Assembly: GCF_035918155.1 (NCBI RefSeq) | Contig: NZ_CP109327.1 | Coordinates: 8,432,001-8,496,000, forward strand | DNA length: 64,000 nucleotides | Direction of reading: 5' to 3' | DNA from: Streptomyces sp. NBC_01591 | Lineage (GTDB): Bacteria; Actinomycetota; Actinomycetes; Streptomycetales; Streptomycetaceae | Part shown: positions 35,445 to 43,853 of the stretch, piece by piece | Numbering within the stretch: position 1 is the stretch's first letter | Layout: each line of letters starts with the position of its first letter | Notes under the pieces: generated by a model | Seen by the model: the letters and a program-made list of their open reading frames with translations, nothing else | The model's database searches: none | What the model was told of the DNA's origin: nothing | Position numbers and translations under genes: made by a program

Positions 35445-36860
35445 ATGACGACTTTCGAGGAACGGACCAGGGTGCACGCCTTCCGGGACGACGCCCTGGG
35501 AGACCACGACGCCGTCGGTCTCGCCGCGGCGATCCGACGGGGCGAGGTCGGCGCCGCCGAGGCAGCCAGGGACGCGGCGGCGCGGGTACGGATGGTCGAG
35601 GCACGGCTCAACGCGGTCCGGACATACGTCGACGTCCCGGCGGCCGCCATCCGCGCGGGCGGTGCCTTTGCCGGGGTGCCGACATTCGTCAAGGACAACA
35701 TCGACTACCTGGGGCTCCCCACCGGCCATGGCAGCGCGGCCTTCACCCCGAGGCCCGCACAGCGGCACGCGCCGTTCGCCCGGCAGTTCCTGAGCAGCGG
35801 CGTCACGGTGCTGGGCAAGACCCGGCTGCCCGAGTTCGGGTTCAGCCCGACCACGGAGTTCGAGGGCGCCGAGCCCGTTCGCAACCCGTGGAACACGGGG
35901 TACTCGGCGGGTGGTTCGTCGGGCGGCAGCGCGGCGCTCGTCGCCGCCGGTGCGGTGCCGATCGCGCACGCCAATGACGGCGGTGGCTCGATCCGTATCC
36001 CCGCCGCCTGCTGCGGTCTCGTCGGTCTCAAACCGACCCGCGGACGGGTCGTGGCGAACGCCGAGAGCCGTCGACTGCCGCTCGACATCGTCTCCGACGG
36101 CATCGTGAGCCGTTCTGTTCGGGACACCGCCGCGTTCCTCGCCGCCGCCGAGAGGTACTGGCGCAACCCGAAGCTGCCGCCCCTGGGCCTGGTCGAAGGT
36201 CCCTCGGAGCGGCGGCTGCGCATCGGGTTCCTGGTGGACTCGCCGAACGGTGTCCACGCCGACACCGCCACCCGGGCGGCCGTCACGGAGACCGTGGCCA
36301 CGCTCGATCGGCTCGGCCACACCGTGGAGCCGGTGGAGTTGGACCTCGACGCCCGATTCACCGACGACTTCCTCACCTACTGGGGCCTGCTGTCATTCCT
36401 CATCGGTTCCACAGGCCGGACCCTCGGCGCCGACTTCGACCGGCACCGCATGGACGGCCTCAGCCGAGGGCTGCGGGATACGTACCTGGAGAACTGGCGG
36501 CGCACCCCGGGCGTGCTGCGGAGGCTCAGGCGTACGAGGGAGGCGTACGCGGCGGCGTTCCGCGGCTTCGACCTCATCCTTTCCCCCGTACTCGCCCACA
36601 CCGCGCCCCCGATCGGCCACCTCAGCCCCACCATTCCCTACCCGACGTTGATCGAACGGATCCTCGCGTACGTCGCGTTCACGCCCATCGACAACGTGGT
36701 CGGCACACCGTCGATCTCGGTGCCCGCCCCGAGCGCGACCGAGGACGGGCTGCCCGTCGGCGTCATGCTCTCCGGCCGCCCGGGCAGTGAACGGACGCTG
36801 CTGGAGGCCGCGTTCGCACTGGAGGCGGAGCAGCCTTTCCGGTGTATCCAGGACCTGTGA
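35445..36860 (+). CDS. Amidase-signature family amidase
   Basis: 471 residues. The Ser-cisSer-Lys triad is visible: Lys83 in PTFVKDNIDYLG, cis-Ser158 in SAGGSSGGSAALVAAG, nucleophile Ser182 in GGGSIRIPAACCGLVGLKPTRGR. Hydrolyses a carboxamide to acid and ammonia; the family is broad and the substrate cannot be told. ATG 35445 is 6 nt after GAGG; an ATG at 35403 has only an ill-placed AAGGA. A TTACTTAT/TATCGGTAAG stretch just upstream could hold the -10 box. Confidence 0.9.
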   Translation: MTTFEERTRVHAFRDDALGDHDAVGLAAAIRRGEVGAAEAARDAAARVRMVEARLNAVRTYVDVPAAAIRAGGAFAGVPTFVKDNIDYLGLPTGHGSAAFTPRPAQRHAPFARQFLSSGVTVLGKTRLPEFGFSPTTEFEGAEPVRNPWNTGYSAGGSSGGSAALVAAGAVPIAHANDGGGSIRIPAACCGLVGLKPTRGRVVANAESRRLPLDIVSDGIVSRSVRDTAAFLAAAERYWRNPKLPPLGLVEGPSERRLRIGFLVDSPNGVHADTATRAAVTETVATLDRLGHTVEPVELDLDARFTDDFLTYWGLLSFLIGSTGRTLGADFDRHRMDGLSRGLRDTYLENWRRTPGVLRRLRRTREAYAAAFRGFDLILSPVLAHTAPPIGHLSPTIPYPTLIERILAYVAFTPIDNVVGTPSISVPAPSATEDGLPVGVMLSGRPGSERTLLEAAFALEAEQPFRCIQDL

Positions 36861-36912
36861 CACCGCGGCGACACCCCGGGCCTCCTGCGGTTCTGGCGGC
36901 CGCTCGCTGTCG

Positions 36913-37527
36913 TCAGAGCCCTTCGAAACCCCATGATGTGATGTCGCGGTAGCGGATCGGCCCCGGACCGCGGCCGATGTTGCTGCCGACCAGATGCAGG
37001 CGCGCCGCCCGCCACGGCCGGCCGGTGAACCCGGACAGACCGGCGGCCGCCACCGCGCACGAGGTGTCGTCGCGGCGGGCGCGGGCCAGGGTGAGATGCG
37101 GCCGCAGGGGCCGGCCCGCGAAGGGGACACCGCACTCCTCGACCACGGCGCGCACCGCGGTGGCGAGCAGGCGCAGTCCTTCCAGGTCTCCGTCGATCCC
37201 GCTCCACAGCACCCGCTCGTCGAAATGCCCGCTGCCGCGCAGTGCCAGTTCCAGTGGTGGGCGCGTCGCGGCCAGATGCGCGAGGGGTGGCAGCAGCAAG
37301 GGCACTGCCGTGACAGGGAGCTCCCCGAGGAACGCCAGGGTGATGTGCCAGTCCTCGATGCGGTTCCACCGCATGCGTGGGTACGCCTCGTACGTGGGGC
37401 TCAGCGCCCGCGCCAACTCGTCCTTCGCCTCATCGGGCGGGGCGAGGGCGATGAACACACGTATCGTCCCCGCCGGGAGCTGTTCGCCCGCTCCGGATTC
37501 CATGGCCTGCTCGGACGGATCGGTCAT
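36913..37527 (-). CDS. thpR: RNA 2',3'-cyclic phosphodiesterase (ThpR/LigT family, 2H phosphoesterase)
   Basis: 204 residues. Both HxTx catalytic motifs of 2H phosphoesterases are present: HITLAFLG (His61, Thr63) and HLTLARAR (His144, Thr146), with the conserved opening RVFIALAPPDEAKDELA. It opens 2',3'-cyclic phosphates in RNA ends. ATG 37527 follows AGGAAA; an upstream in-frame start lacks such a site. Convergent with the amidase across a 52-bp gap. Confidence 0.92.
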   Translation of the reverse strand: MTDPSEQAMESGAGEQLPAGTIRVFIALAPPDEAKDELARALSPTYEAYPRMRWNRIEDWHITLAFLGELPVTAVPLLLPPLAHLAATRPPLELALRGSGHFDERVLWSGIDGDLEGLRLLATAVRAVVEECGVPFAGRPLRPHLTLARARRDDTSCAVAAAGLSGFTGRPWRAARLHLVGSNIGRGPGPIRYRDITSWGFEGL

Positions 37528-37695
37528 TGTCGCTTTCCTGCTCGGGGCGCGGCCGGTCCCGCGTACGCCGCCCGATGACACGCCGCCCGGCCCCGCAATC
37601 TCATTCCTTGCCGACCCGAGGGTACGGGGTGGCCGGGACGCGCCGACGACGCGGTGCGGTGCAGGGGGCGCGGGCCATGCGTGGCAGCGCGGACG

Positions 37696-38667
37696 TCAGC
37701 TCGTGGAGGCGGCGGAAGGCCATGCCTCAGCATGCTTTTCGTGCCGCCGGAACCATTCGACGGTGCGTTCCAGGCCCTCGCGCAGGGGGACGGGTTCGAC
37801 CTCGGGGAAGAGGCGGAGCAACCGGGAGTTCTCCGCGTGGGAGTGCCGCACGTCCCCCGGGCGAGGGGACACGTATTGCGGATTCAGTGGAGTCCCGAGG
37901 ACCGCTTCCAGCTCCTCGATCAGTTCTCCGAGCGAAGTGCGCGTGCCGTAGGCGAGGTTCACCGGTTCGGCGGAGACGACCTTTCGCAGTGCCGCTCGGG
38001 TGAGCACGCGGCAGACGGTCTCCACGTAGGTGAAGTCGCGGCTCTGGCGGCCGTCGCCGTGCACGACGACCGGGCGACCGGTGGTCAGCGCGCTGATCCA
38101 GGCGGGCACCACTGCTGCGTAGGCGTGCCCGGCGGCCTGACGGGGTCCGTACACGTTGAAGAAGCGGAACGGCAGGACCGGCAGGTCGTAGCAGTGGTGG
38201 AAGGCGGCCAGATACGCCTCGGAGGCCAGTTTGCTCACCGCGTAGGGGCTGAGGGGGACAGGACGCAGGTCCTCGTGCTTGGGGATACCGGGATTGGCGC
38301 CGTAGACGGAGGACGAGGAAGCCGCGATCACCTGCGCCGCGCCTGCGCGCCGGGCGGCCTCCAGGACGGTGAGCGTGCCCGTGGCGTTGGCGTGGTGGCT
38401 GGCGAGGGGATTCTCCACCGACCGGGGCACGGAGGGAAGGGCGGCGAGATGCACGATCGAATCCATGCCCTGGAACGCCCGGTCGAGGAGGGGGCCGTCC
38501 AGGACGCTGCCCTCGGTGAAGTGCACATCGAGTCCGGCGAGGTTGTCCTTGAACCCGGTGGACAGATCGTCCACGACCCGCACTTCGGACACCTCGCTGT
38601 GCCGGGTGAGGGCATGTGCGAGATTGCTGCCGATGAAGCCGGCACCTCCGGTGATCACGATCTTCAC
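37696..38667 (-). CDS. NAD-dependent nucleotide-sugar epimerase/dehydratase
   Basis: 323 residues, extended SDR. NAD motif KIVITGGAGFIGSNLAHAL at the N-terminus, Ser in IAASSSSVYGANPG, Tyr/Lys in YAVSKLASEAY, and the sugar-nucleotide loop FFNVYGPRQ. Similar to UDP-glucose/UDP-glucuronate 4-epimerases. I chose GTG 38667 because it sits 8 nt after GGGAG and gives the standard MKIVITGG opening; two GTGs upstream are possible. Directly follows the UDP-sugar dehydrogenase gene (21 bp), so together they would oxidise and epimerise a UDP-sugar. Confidence 0.9.
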   Translation of the reverse strand: MKIVITGGAGFIGSNLAHALTRHSEVSEVRVVDDLSTGFKDNLAGLDVHFTEGSVLDGPLLDRAFQGMDSIVHLAALPSVPRSVENPLASHHANATGTLTVLEAARRAGAAQVIAASSSSVYGANPGIPKHEDLRPVPLSPYAVSKLASEAYLAAFHHCYDLPVLPFRFFNVYGPRQAAGHAYAAVVPAWISALTTGRPVVVHGDGRQSRDFTYVETVCRVLTRAALRKVVSAEPVNLAYGTRTSLGELIEELEAVLGTPLNPQYVSPRPGDVRHSHAENSRLLRLFPEVEPVPLREGLERTVEWFRRHEKHAEAWPSAASTS

Positions 38668-38688
38668 GCTCACCACTCCCGATCAGAG

Positions 38689-39984
38689 TCAGAGGACGTC
38701 GATATTGTCGCCGCCGAGCCGTCGGCGGCAGTCCAGTACATAGGCGGAGCATGCGGCAATGAGGTCGTAGTCGAACGCGTCGTGATCGGCGAGCAGGAGC
38801 ACCGCGTCAGCGGCCGACAGCTCGCCGGCACCGGCCGTCACCCTGAGGACTCCGTCCAGTACCCCGGAAACCGGGGGCACCGACTGGGCGACATGCGGAT
38901 CTGCCGCGGTGACGTCCGCCCCCAGGGCGAGGAGGAGTTCGGCGATACGCGCGGCGGGGGTTTCGCGGGCGTCGCTGGTGTTCGCCTTGTAGGCAAGTCC
39001 CAGCAGCAGCACGCGGGAGCCCTTGACCGCCTTTCCGCGCCGCTCGAGCGCTTCTGCCAGCCGCCCCACCACGTAGTCGGGCATGTGGCTGTTCACGTCA
39101 TTGGCGAGTTCGACGAAGCGGAAGGTACGACCGGCCGCGCGCTCGGCCCACCAGGACAGATAGGACGGGTCGATGGGCAGACAGTGCCCGCCGACGCCCG
39201 GGCCGGGAAGGAAGCGCAGGAACCCGTGGGGTTTCGTCGCGGCCGCATCGATCGCTTCCCACACGTCGACGCCGAGGTCGTGGGCGAACGTGGCGAGTTC
39301 GTTGACCAGGGCGATGTTCACGTGGCGGAAGGTGTTCTCCAGCAGTTTGGCCATCTCTGCGGTCCGGCAGCTGCTGACCGGCACCGTCGTGTCCACGATG
39401 GAACCGTAGAAGTCCGTGATGGACTCCAGTGAGGCCGCGTTCACCCCGGAGACCACCTTGGGGGTGTTCTCCAGGCGCCAGCGTGTGTTGCCGGGGTCTA
39501 TGCGCTCCGGGCTGTACCCGAGATGGAAGTCCCGGCCCGCGACCAGGCCGGACGCTGTCTCCAGGAGAGGCGCGACAAGTTCCTCGGTCGTCCCGGGGTA
39601 GGTGGTCGACTCCAGTACGACGGTGGCTCCCACCCGGAGGAACCCGCTCAGCATCCGGGCCGAGTCGACGATGTGCGACAGGTCGGGCAGTCCGTCGCTC
39701 AGGGGTGTGGGCACGGTGATGAGCGCGATGTCGAAGCCCTCGCAGTCGGCCGGGTCCCGGCCGGCCCGGTAGGCCCCGGATGCCAGCAGCGGGGCAAGCC
39801 GTGCGGAGGAGACGTCCTCGACGTACGAGTCTCCGGCCAGGAGGCGGCCGACCCGCTCCTTGTCCACGTCGTGTCCGACGACCTCGTACCCGGATTCTGC
39901 GGCTCGGACCGCCAGCGACAGCCCCACGTAGCCCTGCCCGACGACGACCACGCGGCCGAGACCTTCAGGTGCGGTGGGATTCAC
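38689..39984 (-). CDS. Nucleotide-sugar dehydrogenase (UDP-ManNAc/UDP-GlcNAc or UDP-Glc 6-dehydrogenase family)
   Basis: 431 residues in three domains: NAD-binding (VVVVGQGYVGLSLAVRAAE, first 30 residues), central UDPG-MGDP domain with catalytic Cys at about residue 268 in GPGVGGHCLPIDPSYLSWW, and C-terminal UDP-binding domain (LLLGLAYKANTSDARETPAA). The motif GGHCLPIDP is that of UDP-N-acetyl-D-mannosamine/glucosamine dehydrogenases (WecC/CapL-like) rather than plain UDP-glucose enzymes. GTG 39984 follows GGGGGGAAGG. It makes a uronic acid sugar nucleotide for a polymer or glycoside. Confidence 0.9.
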   Translation of the reverse strand: MNPTAPEGLGRVVVVGQGYVGLSLAVRAAESGYEVVGHDVDKERVGRLLAGDSYVEDVSSARLAPLLASGAYRAGRDPADCEGFDIALITVPTPLSDGLPDLSHIVDSARMLSGFLRVGATVVLESTTYPGTTEELVAPLLETASGLVAGRDFHLGYSPERIDPGNTRWRLENTPKVVSGVNAASLESITDFYGSIVDTTVPVSSCRTAEMAKLLENTFRHVNIALVNELATFAHDLGVDVWEAIDAAATKPHGFLRFLPGPGVGGHCLPIDPSYLSWWAERAAGRTFRFVELANDVNSHMPDYVVGRLAEALERRGKAVKGSRVLLLGLAYKANTSDARETPAARIAELLLALGADVTAADPHVAQSVPPVSGVLDGVLRVTAGAGELSAADAVLLLADHDAFDYDLIAACSAYVLDCRRRLGGDNIDVL

Positions 39985-40127
39985 CCTTCCCCCCTGGTCG
40001 CGCGCCCTCGGGGACGGGTTCTCACGGGTCGCCGGCTCTGCGGTGCGGTTCCTGTGGGGCCGTTCCGGCTGCATGCGCCGGGCCGTACTGGCATAGGTAT
40101 TCCCCTCCGGGTGTTCGCCCCCATGGA

Positions 40128-40160
40128 GTGGCTCCGGGCAGTCGAACTGCCCGGAGCCAC
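40128..40160. terminator. Hairpin terminator after the dimethylformamidase-like gene
   Basis: A perfect 14-bp stem (GTGGCTCCGGGCAG and its complement) around a TCGAA loop. It lies 63 bp past the stop at 40223 on the minus strand and before the sugar dehydrogenase gene, so the glycosyltransferase/DMFase pair and the dehydrogenase/epimerase pair are probably separate transcripts. Confidence 0.75.
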
Positions 40161-40222
40161 CGGTGCGTTGGTGCCGGGCCGGACGGTGGCGCGCGTCCGG
40201 TCCGGTGCGGCGGTGTCCGGCC

Positions 40223-41767
40223 TCAGGTGAGCAGGGTGATCACATTGCGGGTGATGGCGCGTATCCGTGGGTCCAGGCGCAGTAGCCGTGGCCAGTCGGT
40301 GGTGGCCGCGTTGAAGACCGTTCCGCCCCTGGTGTAGAACCCGAAGGTCGCGGCCCTCCTCGGGTCGGTGTTCTCGCGAGCGGTGGTTTTCCATCCGGAT
40401 TCCGGGGCGGTGGGAAGATCCGCGACGCCCAGGATGGTGAAGTCGGCGGGTGTGCCGTCGCTTCCGGTCGGGACGGCCGGCCCGTGGATGTCGCGCCGGT
40501 ACGCGGCTCCGTCGCATTCGTAGCCCACGAGGGAGTGTTCGGCTCCGAGGATTTCGCCTTCACGCAGTCCGGTGCCGGCGAAGACAGGGTGCCCGGTGTG
40601 CTGAACGGTGAAGCCCAGTTCTTCGCGCGGACCGTCCCAGTGGCCGCCGCCGTTGCGGTAGCTGACGCCGATGAGCAGGTTCTCGGGTTCGGTCTCCCAC
40701 CAGTGGTCGGGGGCGCCTCGCATACGGTCGACGTCGGATCCCTGGGGGACCCCGGGAGGGTACTTGGCACAGCTGATGGCGGTGCCGTCGTCATTCGGTG
40801 TGACCCGCCACCAGCAGGTGTTGGCCCCGAAAACAGCGATGTTGCCACCCCGGTCGCGGAAGGCGGTGACGTTCCTGCGGGTGCGCGGGCTCCAGTACTC
40901 GTCGTGTCCCGCGGACAGCAACAGCCGGTATCCGTCGGTGAGATGAGGAGATTCGTCGAGGTCGAGGTCGGTGCAGTAGTCGGCGGTGAACCCAGATGCC
41001 TCCAGCCACGAGATGAAGGGCGCGTCCCAATGCGCGAAGGTCTGGCGGGGTGTTCGCGGGTCGTGTGCGTCGGGCATGCCTTTCACCGGGCCGCCGATCC
41101 CGCCGCCCGGGCGCCGCAGAGTGACGGTGCGGTGCGCCTCGTCACGTGGAAGGGCACCGTACAGACTCGCTCCTCCGCTTCTGTTGTAGGCGTGGTAGGT
41201 GAAGACGGGCACCTTGTACAGGATGTGAGCGGTCCGGGCGGGTTCGCGGGCCGTCACCACGAAGAGCGTCCGGGAGTGCCGGGCGTCCAGGGCTTCGGCA
41301 TCGGCCGGGGGCGGGGCGGTCGGTCGGGCGGTAGCGGGGCCGAGCACCGCGACGTAGACACCCGAGGGCCACTCTTCGGGAATCGTGAAGTCGTGGCAGG
41401 GCCAGTTCCAGTCCTCGTCGTGGCTGCCCGGGCTCGCATACCGGCCCGGACCTTCGGTACCGCCCATGAGACGCGGGCGGGCACCGCAACGGTAGAAGTC
41501 GGCCCGGAACCGTTCCGCGCGGGTCGAGACGTGCAACCGCAGGGTCTCTCCGGCGCGAACGCTCGGCCGGCCGGGATATCCGTCCACGACCACGTCGGCG
41601 GAGGGCTCCGGAGTACTGGTCCGTACACGGGGCAGGCCGATGCCGACGGCATGGCTCCTGGGTCCGCCGGTGTGGCTGGTGCGGCCCGCACCGCTCTCGG
41701 GACGTGCCGCCGCCACTGTCGTGGGGCCGGGGCTGTGCACGGCGTCCTTTCCTGCTGCCGCCCTCAT
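40223..41767 (-). CDS. N,N-dimethylformamidase beta-subunit-like protein
   Basis: 514 residues. An N-terminal beta-rich region (VVVDGYPGRPSVRAGETLRLHVS, then FYRCGARPRL) is followed by the large C-terminal domain of dimethylformamidase large subunits, with segments VPVFTYHAYNRSGGASLYG, GYRLLLSAGHDEYWSPRTR and NIAVFGANTCWWRV. Known members pair with a small subunit and hydrolyse formamides, but most homologues, including those beside glycosyltransferases, are uncharacterised. The ATG at 41767 overlaps the glycosyltransferase stop as ATGA. No signal peptide is evident. Confidence 0.75.
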   Translation of the reverse strand: MRAAAGKDAVHSPGPTTVAAARPESGAGRTSHTGGPRSHAVGIGLPRVRTSTPEPSADVVVDGYPGRPSVRAGETLRLHVSTRAERFRADFYRCGARPRLMGGTEGPGRYASPGSHDEDWNWPCHDFTIPEEWPSGVYVAVLGPATARPTAPPPADAEALDARHSRTLFVVTAREPARTAHILYKVPVFTYHAYNRSGGASLYGALPRDEAHRTVTLRRPGGGIGGPVKGMPDAHDPRTPRQTFAHWDAPFISWLEASGFTADYCTDLDLDESPHLTDGYRLLLSAGHDEYWSPRTRRNVTAFRDRGGNIAVFGANTCWWRVTPNDDGTAISCAKYPPGVPQGSDVDRMRGAPDHWWETEPENLLIGVSYRNGGGHWDGPREELGFTVQHTGHPVFAGTGLREGEILGAEHSLVGYECDGAAYRRDIHGPAVPTGSDGTPADFTILGVADLPTAPESGWKTTARENTDPRRAATFGFYTRGGTVFNAATTDWPRLLRLDPRIRAITRNVITLLT

Positions 41768-42906
41768 GACAGGGGGCCGGATCTCCCGGTGTTTGGCCGG
41801 TGGAGGCCCGCAAGGACGACATCGGCTCGGCGGCGCCAGGTATAGCGCTCCAGGACCTGCCGCCGGGCCTCGGCGCCGAGCTCTCGGCGCAGCGCGCCGT
41901 CGGTGATCAGCTCGTCCAGTGCTTCCGCCCAGGCGGCCGGGTCCTCGGGAGGCCGGAGCAGGCAGTTGACCCGGTCCTGGAGGACTTCGCGCAGAACCGG
42001 CAGATCGGAAGCGATCACGGGGCAGCCGTGGGACATGTACTCGAACACCTTCATGGGAGAGGCCCAGCGTCCGGTCTCGCTGAGCCGGCCCCACGTGTAC
42101 ACCTTCTGCTCGTAGGGGGCGAGGACGACATCGAAGAGGGCGTAGTAGCCCGGGAGCGCGGACGGCGGCCGGTGCCCGTGGAAGTACACGTGGGGGGATC
42201 GGCAGGCCTGTTCCCAGCGGGTGCGGTCCTCGTCGGTGCCACCGACCAGATGAAAGTCCAGGCCGGGAAACCGGTTCGCGAGCTCCAGGACGAGGCCGAT
42301 GCCGCGCCCGTCGTAAAGATGCCCGACGTAGCCGACGCGCGGTACGTCCGAGCGGCCCGGCAGCCGGGTGGTCCCGCTCGCCGCGGCGGGAGCGGGCGGA
42401 TCCGCGCAGTCGGGCGCGACGACGATGGGCAGGGTGCCCAGCGTCTCGTACTTCCGTTGCATATCGCGTGCGAGGACGTGGGTGATCACGACCACGCGGG
42501 ACAGCCGGGGCATCCGGAGGAGCGCTTCCTCGGTCCCGGCCGGGGACAGGTCTTCGCGCAGCTGGTGGACCTCGTACACGAGGGGCGCCAGATCGGAGAG
42601 AGTGGCCAGGGCGTAGGGGTCGCGTCCGTAGATGAGGTCGGGGGCAGGTCCGTTCGTCACCAGTTCCCGGACCGTCTCGGCGCGCCTCCAGTAGCCGGTC
42701 GGCGTGTAGGCGGGGCAGGGGACAAGGCGGATCGGGAAGCGGTGGTGGACGCCGTAGTAGGCGTACGGGTCCTCGTCCGAGCCGGGCATGGAGTAGAGGG
42801 TGACTTCATGTCCCGCGGCGGTGAACGCGTCGCACATGCGCATGACATGTACACCGTTGGCGAAGTAGGAGGGGATGCTGCCTCCGTGCATGTACGCGAT
42901 GCGCAT
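41764..42906 (-). CDS. Glycosyltransferase family 4 protein
   Basis: 380 residues, GT-B fold. The opening MRIAYMHGGSIPSYFANGVH gives the N-terminal acceptor domain; the GT1 domain has VPRVGYVGHLYDGRG and the nucleotide-sugar EX7E-like region SPMKVFEYMSHGCPVIASD. It transfers a sugar from a nucleotide donor to an unknown acceptor. It heads a two-gene unit with the DMFase-like protein. The nearby sugar dehydrogenase and epimerase may supply its donor (inference). Confidence 0.88.
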   Translation of the reverse strand: MRIAYMHGGSIPSYFANGVHVMRMCDAFTAAGHEVTLYSMPGSDEDPYAYYGVHHRFPIRLVPCPAYTPTGYWRRAETVRELVTNGPAPDLIYGRDPYALATLSDLAPLVYEVHQLREDLSPAGTEEALLRMPRLSRVVVITHVLARDMQRKYETLGTLPIVVAPDCADPPAPAAASGTTRLPGRSDVPRVGYVGHLYDGRGIGLVLELANRFPGLDFHLVGGTDEDRTRWEQACRSPHVYFHGHRPPSALPGYYALFDVVLAPYEQKVYTWGRLSETGRWASPMKVFEYMSHGCPVIASDLPVLREVLQDRVNCLLRPPEDPAAWAEALDELITDGALRRELGAEARRQVLERYTWRRRADVVLAGLHRPNTGRSGPLS

Positions 42907-43705
42907 GCCGGTCTACGCCCGCTCGGTTTCGTTCGCGGGCACCGCGTGGCAGACCGTGGCGTGGGGTCGGTGAGGCGTCGTGTCCGTCGAATCCACAGGC
43001 GTCTCCTCGTGATGGGCCGCGACGATGGGCAGTGTCACGCGGGTACTGCGGCAGTGGTCCGGTCGCCCGGATCGTGCGAGTCGGGTGGGGCGTAGCCGCT
43101 GCTGGGCGGGGGTGAACCACGCGCCGGGACAGGCGGTTCACATGGCTGTGCCGTACGGAGCAGGTGACGCATCATCATCGTGGCTGGTGTCGAGCATTCC
43201 AAGAGTGGCATTTCGGCCCTTCTTCGAGGCCGGATTTCTGCCGGTCCCCAGGGTCCGGAGAGGCCGGGGCGCGAGGCGGTGCTTCGCAAGGTGCCCATCC
43301 GCACGACGGCACCTCGGCACCCCCGTCCGGTGCTCCGTGCGGCAGGTCTTCCCAGCACCTTCCGGACAGAAGAGTGACCGAGGCGGAGGGGGTTGTCGCG
43401 CAAAGCGGGATGTGCGGTGTTGCGTCGGTCCGATGGGCGAGCGGCGGATTCAGCGCGAGTGTCCGGACCTTTCTGCCGGGCAGGAAGCAGCAGGTCGGGG
43501 CAGTCGAGCGGTCGTCGCCGCCGGTGTCCATGGTGTGCGGCGAAGACTGTGTCCGACCCTGCGGATCGTGGTCGGCACGGGGCGCCCCGTGTCCGTGGGG
43601 GCAGTTACTTCGCATCTTGTGATCACTTCAGAACCGTGCGTACCGTGGCAGCGCCGTGACTCCCCGTCAACGTCGGAGGAGCCGGTCATCCGAAGGGAGA
43701 TCGAT
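42907..43705. other. 799-bp non-coding stretch between the glycosyltransferase and the RiPP precursor
   Basis: All frames were read on both strands. Open frames exist but have neither ribosome sites nor recognisable motifs, and GC at third positions is not raised as in neighbouring genes. It should carry two divergent promoters and perhaps regulator sites. No clear dyad was found apart from a weak promoter near its right end. Confidence 0.5.
43617..43646 (+). promoter_or_regulatory. Possible promoter of the RiPP operon
   Basis: TTGTGA, 18-bp spacer, TACCGT, ending 59 bp before the precursor ATG. The match is weak but is the best in the region. Confidence 0.25.
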
Positions 43706-43780
43706 ATGCACGAGGAGATCGAGCAGATTCCCGAAGAAGAACTTCCCGACCTGGCGCTGATGATCGACGTACCCAGCTGA
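43706..43780 (+). CDS. Candidate RiPP precursor peptide, 24 residues
   Basis: A 24-codon gene with a good ribosome site (AGGGAGA, 6 nt before ATG). The N-terminal half is strongly acidic (seven Glu in the first twelve residues, IEQIPEEEL in the middle) and the C-terminus reads LALMIDVPS. Acidic leader plus short hydrophobic tail, and position immediately before HExxH and YcaO peptide-modifying genes, are what a ribosomal precursor should look like. It has no Cys or Thr and only one Ser, the last residue. It is unusually short, so most or all of it may be recognised by the enzymes. I do not know a named family for it. Confidence 0.6.
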   Translation: MHEEIEQIPEEELPDLALMIDVPS

Positions 43781-43794
43781 CGCTGCGTCGCTCC

Positions 43795-43823
43795 GGGCGA
43801 CGGGTCGGTCCGGCCCGTCGCTC
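43795..43823 (+). terminator. Hairpin between precursor and first modification gene (probable attenuator)
   Basis: GGGCGACGGG pairs with CCCGTCGCTC (10 bp with one G-T pair) around a 9-nt loop, 15 bp after the precursor stop and without a T-tract. Such stems behind short precursor genes let the precursor be made in excess over its enzymes. Confidence 0.45.
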
Positions 43824-43853
43824 GCCCCTACCGGCTTCATGGAGGTACGCACG

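Noticed and set aside
43025..43780. A 251-codon open frame that ends with the precursor peptide
   Set aside because: The upstream part has no ribosome site, no family motif and atypical codon use. The clear AGGGAGA site and ATG at 43706 show that only the last 24 codons are a gene.
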